Assembly: GCF_014529535.1 (NCBI RefSeq)
Contig: NW_023504022.1
Location: 1,608,986-1,672,985 of the forward strand
Reading direction: 5' to 3'
Length of the DNA: 64,000 nucleotides
Origin: Bradysia coprophila
Taxonomy: Eukaryota > Arthropoda > Insecta > Diptera > Sciaridae
Numbering within the stretch: the stretch's first letter is position 1; every line of letters starts with the position of its first letter. The notes under the pieces are model-generated. The model saw only the letters and a program-made list of their open reading frames with translations. It did no database searches and was not told the origin of the DNA. The position numbers were made by a program, and so were the translations under genes. This document shows positions 1-11,856 of the stretch, piece by piece.

Positions 1-3000
1 GAGGCGCATGCCGAAGGCAAAAGTATTAATGAAAGTTTGTCAGCATTCAAACGAGTATTTGTTGCTATGTCGAGTGGTGCTAAGCATATACCATTCAGAG
101 ACTCACTCATCACCTACATTTTGCGAGGTAGTCATGTTGTACGGCCTTGTAGTTTTCGTTTAACATGTTTTCTTTGTTGCCTTTTCCATCTGCAGGCTCG
201 TTGAAAGAGGACTGCTATGTGACATTATTGGGTTGCGTTAGCCCATTCCAAAGGGACTATGGTGAAACGTTGTCAACGCTAAATTTCGTGGCTGACGCCA
301 AACAAATCAAGATCACTCCTCGATTGAATGCCATCATCGATGAATTTCAGGTAACGATCATTTTCATTGTCAGCCCTCAGCCGTTTAAAAAGCTGGAAAA
401 TTAGAAATCAAACACACCGGTCAAGACGTCCCATCAAACGCCAAATTCATCTTTTCGGTCAATGAAACAACAATCACCATTAGTTACAAGACAGACTAGG
501 GCGTCGCTATCGAGCAGATTGACAAGTGACCAGACGAGTCAATCAACGCTCGGGAATTCGATTTCAAAGAGAAGACTCACCACCACCACGAGACAGTCAG
601 TTTTGAACCCAAAGGCGAAAAGGGCAACCTTATCATCCAGTCGAAACGCCCGTACCAGCACAGTCGGTGTTAAGAGGTATGTCTTCGTGCCCGATTCTCT
701 GCATTTATAAATTGAATTCTAGAGCAATTCTCATTGACAGCACCAACGTAGCATCATCTGCTGCGACCCGTCAAACTGGAATGGGATCTGGCGGATCGGT
801 GAATTGGAATAAAGCGTCGATGGCCAAGGATGCCAACTACCATAGATTTGATTCGTCGCACGCAGTGAGGTCAATCCGAAAGTCAACCTTTCCGCCCGAT
901 AAAGACGATGTGTTGAATATTGTGAAATCCTTGGAGGATGTAATCAAAGATGAAATGACCGACGGCAGAGAAATCAATCGAGCAGCAATTGCGTACGTTT
1001 AGATGGGCGAAAATGTGGAGAAGAAAAATCTAATTTTTTATGGCTTCAACAGGGAGATGCTTGATCAGCTGAAGGTCAGGTTGAACGTTCAAAATCCATC
1101 CATTGATGTATCGTTTTGCCCTGCTTCAACAGCAACATTGATTCAGTCTCCAATGCTGTCAACCGTAGTCGAAGACACTGAAGCAGTTTCGGACAGGGAT
1201 ATGGATACCAACGAACCGAATCCAAATATGATTTCATCAAGTTGCTTGGAAGCCGAACTGAATGATCTTGTCGAACAGAGTGCTTTGATTAGTTCAGCAA
1301 ACAATCCGGTGAAAGCTTTAGATCCAGCCGTAAAAGTGGCGATGAATTACGACCACTTAGAAAATAGGATACTGTTCAACGTAGACGAGCAATTTATCGA
1401 CACAAGTACTGTCCATTCGGAAACACCGGAAACCATGCAGCGAAACGCCAGCCAGTGTGAAACTGTTCGAAAGTGTGACTCGTTCCCTGGAACGGCTTTG
1501 GGTGGAAAGCTTGCTATCAACGCTCGGCACGAATCTATGCGTCAGAACAGTGAAGAGGCAATAGAAGATATGGTAAGCAGTACGACGATAATTGATTCAC
1601 CGAAGATTACAAAAAGGATTCCTGTTGATAACGTACGCACCCCGATCGGAAAGTTAATTATCCGTAAGGTAGCACCTGCATGCGATTTTGAAAGCACTCG
1701 ATACGCCGTTGAAATGATCAACCGAACTCGTCCACCACTGCAAGTGCAGTCACCAGTGGATTACACTCACTTCTGTGAAACTCCGACACGCACATCCCAC
1801 AAATTTCCGATGAGCACAGCGGTGAAAAGGAACCCCAACCGTAGTATACATCATCGTCTTCCGTTATCACCACGTATAATTGTTGATCGCATCGGTTCAC
1901 CGCAGCAGCGTTGCATTTCTCAGCCAAGCAAGCGTCAAGCTGTGGCCGAAACTAGGAGCACAGTGCAACGCGGTAAAGTTACTCGAACAGTTGGTAGGTT
2001 TGAATTTTATTATTTGAAGCAAGCGGGTGATTCATCCAAAATTCGATTTGAATTACAGGCACAGGAGCTGGCGAAAAATTGAAATCGAAACCGAAAAAAA
2101 CCGATGACAGACTACGAATTTTGAAAATACTCAACACCGGAAATGAAAGGGACCTGCAAAAGTTGTCGAAAATTGGCATAAAAACAGCTGCTCAAATTCT
2201 TAGCTACAGGTAAGAGTCAAACAAAAAAGCCGTCACCTTATTGACAAGGGAACTTCGACTTACAAAACGTACTGAATGGACGGTCTAGGTTTTACGGATT
2301 TATTGAGAATCATGTCCGGAGCGATAGCGGAGGACTACGCAGTCTACCTTCCAAAAAAAGAACGAAGAATTTTTTTTGAGACGCGGCAACTATGTATAGC
2401 CGACCATTTCAGTTTCTACCCTTTGGTCTATATCACCACAAAACCTATTCTATCATATTCTCGCTTCAAATACGAGTAAAACGAGCTATCACTCGAGCTA
2501 TCACTATGTAGCTTTAAAATTACCGGAGATACATCGTTTTGAAATTGCCACTTTTCATAGAAAATGCACCAAATTGACTTTTTCCAAACAATCAAAATCC
2601 TTCAACTTACTCTGTATGTTTCTGTCTATCTATCTATCTATCGACGGTCGATCTCGGAAACTAGTCAGCCAATCTCCATGAAATTTCGCAGGAGCCTCAG
2701 GGTGGGCATAAAAATGAAAATGTGATACGCCACTACCCCAGGAAAAACCAGAATTTTGTTTTATTGGCCTCGAAGTGGTTTCTGAGTGTGGTTTTCGAGG
2801 GTTGGTAACGTGTTTTCGGCTGTAGCTCAGCTGTATTGAAACCTACTGAGGTGGGAGACCCATTGAATGAATGGTATTCGCCATACGAATCGAACAAAAA
2901 AATATTTAGAAAAATTAGTGCAGATCCGGTTGAGCTAGAGTGGTCAGAGTGACCAAATTTTGAGCTACTCGAGCGTAGGATGAAAGGACTAATATTTTTT

Positions 3001-4810
3001 GGCTTTTGAGAGATAGAGAGTTACTTTATTCGGCAAAGTCTCAGAGTTTTACGAGTAGAACAGAGGGGCATGCATATGTGAAAAATGTCGAAAGTTAGAA
3101 ATGGGTGGGTCAATTAGAGTTTTAGAGTTATTTTGTGAATGGTGGCAGATAGAGTTACTTTCTTCGTCAAATTTTTGAATTTCGTCAAATTTTCGATTTT
3201 CGTCAAATTTTCGATTTTCGTCAAATTTTCGATTTTCGTCAAATTTTTTAATTTCGTCAAATTTTCGATTTTCGTCAAATTTTTTAATTACAACTGTTCT
3301 AAAAAGTACTTCTAAAACGACTGATATACCAACAAAAATCTCTTCGAGAAAAGTGTGACGCAGTCTATGAAGTACAATTTCTAAAATGAATGATATCGCT
3401 GGAGTTGACGCTTTCAGCTTCGTTACGCAAAAATTAAATTTTACACCCAATTAGTTCAAACAAGCTGGCTCAGTTTTCCTCATCATCTGCCAAATAATTT
3501 TCACCAAAAAAAAATTTGACTGGAAACAACAAAAAATTTTACCAAAAAAGTCTGCGTCGCAAAGTGGCAGATGTTCAGGAACAGACCAGCAATAAAATTT
3601 GGTTGCCACATGCGACGCAGATTTTTTTGGTGAAAATTTTTTGGCAGATGATGAGGAAAACTGAGCCAGCTTGTTTGAACTAATTGGGTGTAAAATTTAA
3701 TTTTTGCGTAACGAAGCTGAAAGCGTCAACTCTAGCGATATCATTCATTTTAGAAATTGTACTTCATAGACTGCGTCACACTTTTGTCGAAGAGATTTTT
3801 GTTGGGTTATGCATTTGCATCATCATGGCCCTACGTTAGTGAAGGGCCGTGACTCAAGTCCGTTCACATTATGTAATTAGTAGGTTCCAGCAACGACAAC
3901 AAGCATATTCATAGCTACATAGCTATTGTCATTTTGACATTGTCCTTGAGACCAGTTAAATTTATCCGAAATCTCTCTCCGTTAACACTGTATACTGCCT
4001 AATGCACGAATCGCATAAGCTCCGTTTACACGATTTAATTTTGTCACCGTTGAGTACAAAGTTTTCTCTCAAAAATTCATTTCGATTCACTGGAATTTGT
4101 GTAATTGTCATGTAAACGGATGAGCCAACTCCTATCCACGCTTAACAATGCGTGAAAAAATACGATTTTGTGTGAGAATTTCATAGGCTTACTCTCTCAA
4201 AATCTTGCATCTCATGCAACTTGGACATTTTATTCCAGATAAGCGGTGAAACCTAAGGCTTGATTTCCACTTATCAAAAAAGTACTCCGTGTGAGAGACA
4301 AAATAGAATTTTTTAAAATTTTTGCTTTGTTTACTTGACAGCTCGCTCTCTCACGGCTCCCACACTGAGTACTTTTTGTTGAGTCGAAATTATACCAAAC
4401 GTTTCATACTAGATACCTAATTGGTCCTCTATGAAGAGATGAATATTTTTTATGGAATTCGATCGTCACTCGCGTATCTGTTATGCAGCATCAACTCGTT
4501 TTTCACGTTTTCTCTGAATATCTTACGTCGGTCGTTCGTGCAATTTTCTTTACTTATTGGCAAGTGCCGTGATGAGCTTGAATGATTGCAAATCACAGAG
4601 CTGGTTGGTAGTTCGACAAACAACTCCCTGCACACATTATTTGTCTTTTGCACATCGATTAAAAGCGCTTGAAAAATCTAAAATTAATTTTACATTTTTG
4701 TTGGTTTTAGGAACGTTAAAGGACCATTAAAAAGTATCGAGGAACTGAAAAAGATTGGCTGGTCAAGAAACATGTGCCAAAAATTCGTTGCGGCCAATAT
4801 TTTTGAATGA
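1..4810 (+). CDS. nod: Nod/KIF22-like chromokinesin, 5' end outside window
   Basis: Microtubule motor expected to act on mitotic or meiotic chromosome arms (polar ejection force, family knowledge). Exons read by eye: <1-127, 196-350, 405-676, 741-992, 1053-1993, 2059-2209, 4711-4810; all junctions are GT/AG and phases agree, giving 665 visible codons plus stop. Exons 1-2 hold the end of the kinesin motor: NESLSAF, HIPFRDSLITYIL (normally IPYRDSKLT), then ETLSTLNFVADAKQI. The middle (about residues 95-560) is a polar, low-complexity tail. The last two exons encode a helix-hairpin-helix DNA-binding module: ILNTGNERDLQKL, KIGIKTAAQIL, then IEELKKIGWS and FVAANIFE at the C-terminus. Motor plus C-terminal HhH is diagnostic for Nod/Kid. 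The acceptor for exon 4 could instead be after 722 (in frame, 6 residues longer), but 740 gives a more usual intron. The last intron (2210-4710) is filled with repeats. Orthology to Drosophila nod rather than generic KIF22 is inferred. Confidence 0.88.
3162..3289 (+). repeat. 18-bp tandem array (about 7 units)
   Basis: Imperfect units of the type TTCGTCAAATTTTCGATT. The same array exists in copy B (53933-54321) with about 21 units, so it behaves like a minisatellite. The lysine/phenylalanine/aspartate-rich peptides it spells on either strand are by-products of the repeat. Confidence 0.85.
3329..3805. mobile_element. Fold-back element, copy A
   Basis: Long inverted arms of about 210-240 bp begin CCAACAAAAATCTCTTCGA and end with the reverse complement. 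They enclose a short centre around 3580-3600. The arms contain the motif pair TGCGTCGCAAAGTGGCAGAT / TGCGACGCAGA. No ORF. A second copy is at 54375-54902, where the termini extend to ATATCCCAAC / GTTGGGATAT. Confidence 0.8.
3824..3861 (+). other. Conserved hairpin motif, locus 1
   Basis: CAT, stem GGCCCT (3827-3832), loop ACGTTAGTGA, stem AGGGCC (3843-3848), then GTGACTCAAGTCC. It shares its loop and 3' flank with loci at 39134 and 57670, while the stem sequence differs and remains paired. Function unknown. Confidence 0.55.
4262..4391. mobile_element. Small inverted-repeat element (MITE-like)
   Basis: Imperfect 30-bp inverted ends (ATTTCCACTTATCAAAAAAG at left, its diverged complement at right) enclose about 70 bp without an ORF. 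The ends resemble those of the larger element at 15267-16716, whose terminus reads AGTTTCCACTTAAAAAG. A possible further palindrome at 4019-4125 begins and ends with TCCGTTTACA-like sequence. Confidence 0.5.
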
Positions 4811-5931
4811 AAATATCACCGGGAATTTCGTTGACAAATCAAACCGCATCTCGATTTGATGACACTTTCAGTCGAATAACGTTGAAATGATATTGAAAGT
4901 AGTTAGTTAGATAGAAACGAATGTATAAAATTACGACATTCAGTTCCTTTTTACCAGTTTTACTATAGTTTGGAATAAAAATTAATTTAAAAAAAATGAA
5001 ATTTTAATGAACGTAATCATTGAACGACAGAAAAATCATGCTACGACAACGACGGGGTTTGTACAACAACTTGTGAAAAGTGATCTTTTAATCAATAAAG
5101 TGTAAGTGATCAAATAACTGCTCAGAAAAGTTCTTATTGTACTGAGGTAGCGTATTCAGTACAATAGTATAACTAGGTGCGGTACCGTTTTGGTCTATAT
5201 CATTAGTCTTTCCGTCACTATTTTAAGCATTTCCTAAGCGAACCTGCGAATCGTTGTATTATCAATTTGCAAGGGACTTTTTTGGGGAAAAGATTTTCCT
5301 ATATTTTTTAAAGTTTTTCCTGAGTTCCCACAAAAGTAGATTTCCCGCAAATTGACGTTACAATTTTATAAAGCTCTGTAAAACAGTCGTTAAATGAACA
5401 TTTTCCAGAACCAAAACTTTGCGACATTCAAGACTTGAGCTCAATTTTGAAGTCAGAAAATCCCACTTCTCCTCAACAGAAAAATTCACCGAAATATCCT
5501 CAAATTCATTTATTGATTGTTTATAAGCACCTAATTCCACACATTCGATTTACGTCAACAAAAATTTGCTTGCCATGTCTTCATTCAAAATAATCGATCG
5601 TCAAATGCTAATAAACATTTATACCCAAATGGGCGTAATGGCAATGGTTTCATAGACAATCAGCTCTTTTTCGTCCTATTTGCACGCTACTTAAAACTTT
5701 CAATTCAGAGTCACCCTAATTTTCCGTACAGTTTCATAGCGAAGGAAAACCAATCCACTCAAAAAATAATAGTTCAACCCCATTGATGAAATAAATTCCG
5801 AAATTTGCAGACACTCTTTTCTGAACGTTAAATCCATATTGTTCCCAGCATTATTCCACTTTGTCGTATTATGTCATTGCCATAAAATATCATTCAATCA
5901 ATCAAGTATACGGAACGTACCGAACGTACGT
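4811..5931. other. Intergenic, no gene seen
   Basis: Contains the nod 3' UTR and AT-rich unique-looking DNA. I see no ORF, splice pattern or RNA gene that I can support here. Confidence 0.6.
4974..4979 (+). promoter_or_regulatory. poly(A) signal of the nod-like gene
   Basis: AATAAA lies 164 bp after the stop codon of the chromokinesin, the usual distance for a short insect 3' UTR. No competing signal lies closer to the stop. Confidence 0.6.
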
Positions 5932-5933
5932 TA

Positions 5934-6820
5934 GGGTGGGTCGTATTTTCATTTTGTTTTTATTTTAAAAGGCCTGGCCCAGGCTGTACTCAGAATTGAC
6001 CAAGGAATCCGAAACAGCAAAAACATTTTTTTTAAATTCATTTTTCCCTTGCCTCTTGGCTGATTTTTGATTTTTGGGGTAGTAGCATGAAATTGCACAC
6101 AATGTTGACAGATATCTCGGGCAGTTGGGAACAGAAGACATTGCTGCTAACTGTATAAAATAGCTGAGGAGTCCAGCTATGAAATACCATAAGAACGTTG
6201 TTGTTCTTCAGCTTCACTCGGGCAGGGTAACTCTGTCAGTGTTCCCGAGTAAGACTTTTCGACAAAAAATTTCAAAATTTGCTTTTTTTGTTCATTTGAC
6301 TTTTTCATTCTACCAAAAAATTGCCAACTTTTGGCTTCAAAAACAAAGCTCCTATGAGTTTTTTCAACTTGTTATCAAAAAACTTCTCTGCAATGGATTC
6401 TCTATGAGATTACCTGTTCAGACATACCTCACACGATGCATTATGTCGTCATTTGCCGATTTTGTTTGCAAATAAAGTTGAAATTTTTGGATGAAAAGTC
6501 TTAGTTGGGAACACTGACAGAGTTACCCTGCCCGAGTGAAGGCGAAGAACAACAACGTTCTTATGGTATTTCATAGCTGGACTCCTCAGCTATTCACTAC
6601 AGTTAGCAGCAATGTCTTCTGTTCCCAACTGCCCGAGATATCTGTCAACATTGTGTGCAATTTCATGCTACTACCCCAAAAATCAAAAATCAGCCAAGAG
6701 GCAAGGGAAAAATGAATTTTTAAATTTTTTTTTTGCTGTTTCGGATTCCTTGGTCAATTCTGAGTACAGCCTGGGGCCAGGCATTTTAAAATAAAAACAA
6801 AATGAAAATACGACCCACCC
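5934..6820. mobile_element. TA-flanked DNA element with long inverted arms
   Basis: The element begins GGGTGGGTCGTATTTTCATT and ends with the exact reverse complement. It is flanked by TA on both sides (5932-5933, 6821-6822), as expected for Tc1/mariner-type insertion. The arms are more than 300 bp each, running inward through the TCCAGCTATG segment at about 6170 and 6580. No transposase ORF; a non-autonomous fold-back type. The first bases match those of the element at 52474-53380. Confidence 0.8.
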
Positions 6821-6822
6821 TA

Positions 6823-8212
6823 ACGTACGTACCTATACTATAATAAACGATACGCTCGACTATATACAGAGGATTTTTTTTAACTTACCAAAATGATTGA
6901 ACATCGTAAAACATTATCCATTTTTGTTGTTGTTGAATTAGTAAACAATTTCACAGATCAGATAAATTCTTATTGTTCACCACGAGCAAAAAAGAAAGCT
7001 CATAAAAGCTCATAAAAATAATATGAAAAATCCGAAACGAAAAAGAAAACTAAATTTTTAAAACCATAAATTCTCGTTCACATTCATATATGGAAAAATT
7101 GGTTCGTATTATAGTTCACGTAATTAAAATAAAAAAATATTTGTTATGCGCCGGAGACGGATAACGTTTTCTGTTGTTGTTTTAGTTTTTTTTTGCGTTG
7201 GAATAAATGAAAACCTTTTCGTCCGATGAAACTTTAATAAAAATGCGAACAATAGTAAAAATCGACTGTCGTTTTCCGAATGAATATCCATGCTTTATAT
7301 CAGCTTTTTTTAATTAAATGAAACAATTGTAGAAAATCCAAGGGATTAGCACACTCTTATGGTAATTTTCTGTTATCAACCATACCCCATGTTATATGAC
7401 GATATTAGAAAGGTAATTTTAACATTTACACTTTTTTTTTCAAAATCGAGACTGTCTGGTTTGCCAATGCGGATTTGAACTGTATACACGAAATTATACA
7501 TACATTTATCTACGACACATTCTTTTTCCACCCGATTAAGTGGTTAATCCCGACATCGTGTAATATTGTTCAAGGAACTACCTGCTTAATTGGGGCAACA
7601 AATTTATCCACGGCTGATGTACCATTACAGGGCTAACGATAATAATAAATTGTTTCGATTGGATTTATTGTCATTCGGTGTAGCTTTATTACAAAATATT
7701 GAGTGCATTAATTAAAAAATATTAGATTATCGACAGCGGATATCGGAGAGAGGAGGCATTTCGTGTGTGGGTTTGTAGATCTCATTTGCGAGTATTTGTT
7801 GTACAATTTTCTATAATTGCAACAGCAGGGAAAAGTCGGTTAATAAAATGATTGTTTTTCCTATTCTGATTTTTCATGCACATTTTGTGTTTTGCCTTAT
7901 TTTCCTCCGCTCAATAGGTCTGAGAACATTGCGTTTTCTTGACGACTGGTCGAATGTCATTTCTAGTGAGAAAGCAGCACTTTCTCTCCCGTGATGGGGA
8001 TAAAAGCGAACTTTTCACATTCGAACTGTAAGTTTGTTTCTGCTTTCGAAAATGGTGTGGCGAATCAATGTTTTCGTTTCGTGGGTTCACCTCTGGGAAG
8101 TATAACTTATCAATAAGCTCATAAAATCAGCCGAGGCGAGGGTAGATTTAAAATCATCAATCCAATAATTTGATGTGAGAACGTTAGAAGGATACAACGT
8201 CAACATCGAATA
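6823..8212. other. Intergenic, AT-rich, no gene seen
   Basis: No ORF of interest, no inverted repeat I could delimit, no RNA gene recognised. Confidence 0.55.
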
Positions 8213-8556
8213 CCAATTAACAGAGCCGGATTAAGGTTTTCAGCGCCACGGGGCTATTAGTTTTCGAGCGCCAATTACAAAAATATGGGTTTTACTTTTC
8301 GTGAACGTATAAACGAATAATATTAGTGTCGATATCCTAACAATATCCTAATAAGGAGAAATGGTAATAAGAACGTAAACTGGATTGCAACATTCTGTAC
8401 CCTAGATAAGTTTTACTTCGGGCGTAAATAATTATCTTGACTGAAAGTCATGGGTCTGACGGATAATAAACACCCTAAAATATTTGTGACACTTTGCTCA
8501 TTCCTTGATAAAACGATAACTTAAGTAATTTGCCACGGATTTCCAAAAATGTTTTT

Positions 8557-9853
8557 AGCCCCGTACGAAGTACGAAGGGGCTTATAGGATTACGATGCCG
8601 TGTGTAATTGATGGAATTCGAAGCAGACGGTAAGGGCAAAGTGTTTGCCTATGTTCATAGATGACGAATCCGCAATAAAAATTTGGTCCGTCTGTCCGTC
8701 ACGTCGATATCTTGAGTAAATCAAATCCGATTTCAAAAAATTTTTTTTCCCTGAAAGATAGTCAAAATAGTGAGGCTAAGTTCGAAGATGGGCATATTCG
8801 GGTCGGCCCTTCGTGAGTTAGGGCCACCTAAGTGATTTAAGGTCTTTTGGTGATATTTATGGCAAAATAAACGATGGAAATGTAAATGACACGGCAAATG
8901 ATAGGTATTGTCAATACCAATCCAGGAAAAAAAAGTTTTTTAAAATCGGGTGAGTGGACCGTGAGTTAGGGCCTTAGAAGTGAAAAGCTACTAGGGCCCT
9001 ATGTATATTTTACATAGAACTCAAGTAAATTTCATTCGTTTTTCGTAATTTTTGTGTCATTTGGAAGGTAATCAAAAGCCGAATAGAATGTTGTTGAAAA
9101 AAAAATTAAATTTGGGTCCTTGGACTAAGGCCGCTACTAGGGCCCTATGCGTATTTTACATATAACTCGAGCAAATTTCATCCGTTTTTCGTAATTTTTG
9201 TTTCATTTGGGAGGTAATCAAAGGCCGAATAGAATGTTGTTGAAAAAAAAATAAATTTGGGTCCTCGGACTAAGGCCGCTACTAGGGCCCTATGTGTATT
9301 CTACATAGAACTCGAGCAAATTTCATCCGTTATCCGTATCTTTTGTTTCATTTGGAGGGTAATCAAAGGCCGAATAGAATGTAGTTGAAAAAAAATAAAT
9401 TTGGGTCCTCGGACTAAGGCTGGTACTAGGGCCCTATGTGTATTTTACATACAACTCGCGTAAATTTCATCTGTTTGTCGTAATTTTTTTTTAATTTAGA
9501 AGGTAATCGAAGGCCGAATAGAATGTAGTTGAAAAAAAAAAATTGGGTCCTCGGACTAAGGCCGGTACTAGGGCCCTATGTGTATTTATACTCAATAAAT
9601 TAAAATTTTAGGGCTATTTGAAATTTTTGTTTCATTTGAAAGGAACGTCGTACGGGGCTTCGTAATTGCGCTATGCGCAATTTCTAAGATGTACACATTA
9701 CATAATAATTTTACTTTAACTACATTAACCGGCGCAATAGGTTTACGGTCAAAGTAGGGTGACAGACGCAATAGGGTCACGTACGCAATAGATATACGGG
9801 TTTGTACGGGGCTCAGTCGCAGCAAACGCTCCGACTGTTCTGATGGCTCGTTT
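8557..9853 (+). mobile_element. AGCCCCGTACGAAG-family element, copy 3 (nested)
   Basis: The left end AGCCCCGTACGAAGTACG can form a hairpin with the adjacent AAGGGGCT. The right end contains GTACGGGGCT followed by CAGTCGCAGCAAACGCTCC and GGCTCGTTT. The same ends occur at 15342-16570 (reversed) and 16783-17865. The interior of this copy differs from the others in carrying a tandem array at 8991-9640. No transposase ORF in any copy. Confidence 0.75.
8991..9640 (+). repeat. About 145-bp tandem repeat, 4-5 units
   Basis: Unit starts CTAGGGCCCT at 8991, 9137, 9282, 9426 and 9568, giving periods of 146, 145, 144 and 142 bp. Each unit then reads TATGTGTATT, GGTAATC and GGGTCCTCGGACTAAGG or close variants. 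The last unit is incomplete. Absent from copies 1 and 2 of the same element family. Confidence 0.9.
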
Positions 9854-11200
9854 AATCGACTAGGAATTAAATTCCTGAGGTTAAGTTCGAAGATAGTCTA
9901 AAACGGACGGGCGATGCGATCTCTATGATACTCCCAAAAGAATTTTTGTCTCGTCTCTTGATAACACGATAACTTGAGGATTTCCATTTTTTTTATCGTC
10001 AAGAAATGAAATTCCTGAGGTTAAGTTTGAAGATGAGCTATAAAGGAACGGGTGAACTCTGTGATATTGTCAAAAGAATTTTCGTCTCGAAGATTGATAA
10101 TACGGTAGCTCGAGTAATTCTGAATGTATATTTCCAAAAAAGTTTTCGAATCGAGAGGACTGAAATTTCTGAGGCTAGGTTCGTTAATGGAAAGTATTTA
10201 AGTAATAATCCAGAAATCATTTCGATTTTTTTTTCATACCTAGGCTAGGACCCGAAAAGTGCAACAGTTTTATGATATTTTTATAACAATCGCAAAAATT
10301 GATTGAAAAATTCAGTCAGTGAAAGGACCTGGCCTACCCATAAGGTGGGCCTAGTTTTTTTTTTCATTTTGCTGATATTCATTTAAAAGTGAAAGGAAGG
10401 AGAAAGTAACCGCGAGCGAAGCGAGCAAAGAATTTTTAGAATCTTTCCATCAAGAAACTTTCAAGACTATACATTCCGTGTGCAACTTTATTTTCTTTCA
10501 TGGTTAGCCTTACACAAAATTCGTCGATAAGTAAAACCTTTTTTGAGGCAAGCAGATATCTTGGATTGATTTTGAATAACAATTTTACATCCTGCCATGA
10601 TATTACCTCTAAATGACTTATGCTACTACTAAACGAGTATGTTGAGAGCTGAAATTTCCCGATGATAAAACTGATTTTCTTATCGGAAATAAAATTCCAA
10701 TCAAGAATTTGAAGTTTAATTTTCCTGATTTCCCAGTATTTTGGATACAGTGGCTATCAGGAATTTCCAAACAAGAAAATGTGAAAACTGTGATGCCTTA
10801 TCTTTTTAAGAGATGACATAAATGCGCCGCAAGCAAATTTTTTTAAAATATCGGTAAAAGTAGTTTATTCTAATGAAACCAGTAAACTAAACACGATTCA
10901 TTATTAATTTTCCAGCGCCACTTTTATCCAGCGCCAACGGGCTAAGCCCCTAAAGCCCATCGTGTTAATCCGGCTCTGCCAATTAAAAATCGAAATTTGC
11001 TTGAAACAACTAGCCAAATTCATAATTGCACACATTAAATTTTAACGGCACTAAAACAGTCTGTCGAGTATAGAATTTTCTGGAGGAATTAGAATGTGGC
11101 TCATTTGCCAAAGTTATAACAAATGAAATTTTAAAAAGTAGTCCACAGAGAATTGTTTATTTTTAGAAGATATTTTGAATAATATTTGCCTTGCGTTTTT

Positions 11201-11846
11201 GAGTGATATCGCCAATTCATATTCGTTCCGATTGCAACGGAAACCTCTGGCGTGATTGGCAAATGCGGTTTAGATTTAATTAAAAAAATTGGCAGCAGAA
11301 TTACGGAAAAAACATACGAAAAACGAGCGAAGAACTACCTAATTCAAAGATTAGGGTTGGTTATTCAACGTGGCAATGTTGCGTCCATTTTAGGAACATT
11401 ACCACATTCAAAGGATTTAAATGAAATACATTATTTGTAAACTAATTTTGTTAAAGAACGTATAAATAAATACAGTGACAGCAGTCTTTTTATGAAGAAA
11501 GAAATATCGTTAAAACTTGAACAAATTTGAAAACAATGGTTCGGCGATCCAGGCAAGCTATAGCTCGTTTGAATCATCTATCAATTCTAAGAAATAGGAA
11601 TCTTATACTTTTTCGGTTGGTTTCCCATTTTCGAAATGAACACGTGAAAAGTTTTATCATGTCAAGGGGTGGTGGTGTAAAAAGTTTTTTGGTGATAGCT
11701 CGAGATAGAGATACCAATCGAAAAAGTAAAAGATCCCTATTTCCTAGAATTAAAAGACGATTCAAACGAGCTATAGCTTGTCTGGATCGCCGAACCATTG
11801 TACTTACTTTCACCAAAATTGGTTCAAGTTTTGGCGATATCACTCA
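11201..11846. mobile_element. Fold-back element
   Basis: Outer inverted pair GAGTGATATCGCCAA (11201) and TTGGCGATATCACTC (11831-11845). A strong inner inverted pair of about 85 bp runs 11534-11620 and 11715-11800, starting CAATGGTTCGGCGATCC and ending GGATCGCCGAACCATTG. The peptides read on either strand here are mirror images of each other, showing they are palindrome by-products. Confidence 0.7.
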
Positions 11847-11856
11847 GAAAATCAAT

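Larger units (their letters stand above)
2311..3805 (+). repeat. Dispersed repeat, copy A, inside the last nod intron
   Basis: This stretch aligns by eye with 51732-54902 in the first Pdk intron: a shared start at CATGTCCGGA, a shared stretch around GAAACCTACTGAGG, an 18-bp tandem array, and a fold-back at the right end. Copy A is shorter because it lacks the two insertions seen in copy B and has fewer array units. No coding potential is evident. It is oriented like copy B and like the host gene. Confidence 0.75.
8221..10978. mobile_element. hAT-type non-autonomous element with nested insertion
   Basis: The terminal inverted repeat CAGAGCCGGATTAA (8221) pairs with TTAATCCGGCTCTG (ending 10978). 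The flanks are an exact 8-bp duplication CCAATTAA (8213-8220 and 10979-10986), the hallmark of hAT transposition. The 2.76-kb interior has no transposase ORF. It carries about 150-bp direct repeats (around 9860, 10005, 10160, each with TTCCTGAGGTTAAG or a close variant) and a nested AGCCCCGTACGAAG-family copy at 8557-9853, which interrupts one of those repeats. Confidence 0.85.

Noticed and set aside
2815..2870. tRNA gene suggested by GTAGCTCAGCTG
   Set aside because: No matching B box or cloverleaf; the same text is repeated at 53675 within a dispersed repeat.
3049..3450. Minus-strand frame with repeated KFDENR peptide
   Set aside because: Produced by the 18-bp tandem array; the other strand and copy B give equally long repeat peptides, and it overlaps a fold-back.
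3824..3861. Helitron 3' terminal hairpin
   Set aside because: A hairpin is present but the expected CTRR end and AT target are not seen at any of the three loci.
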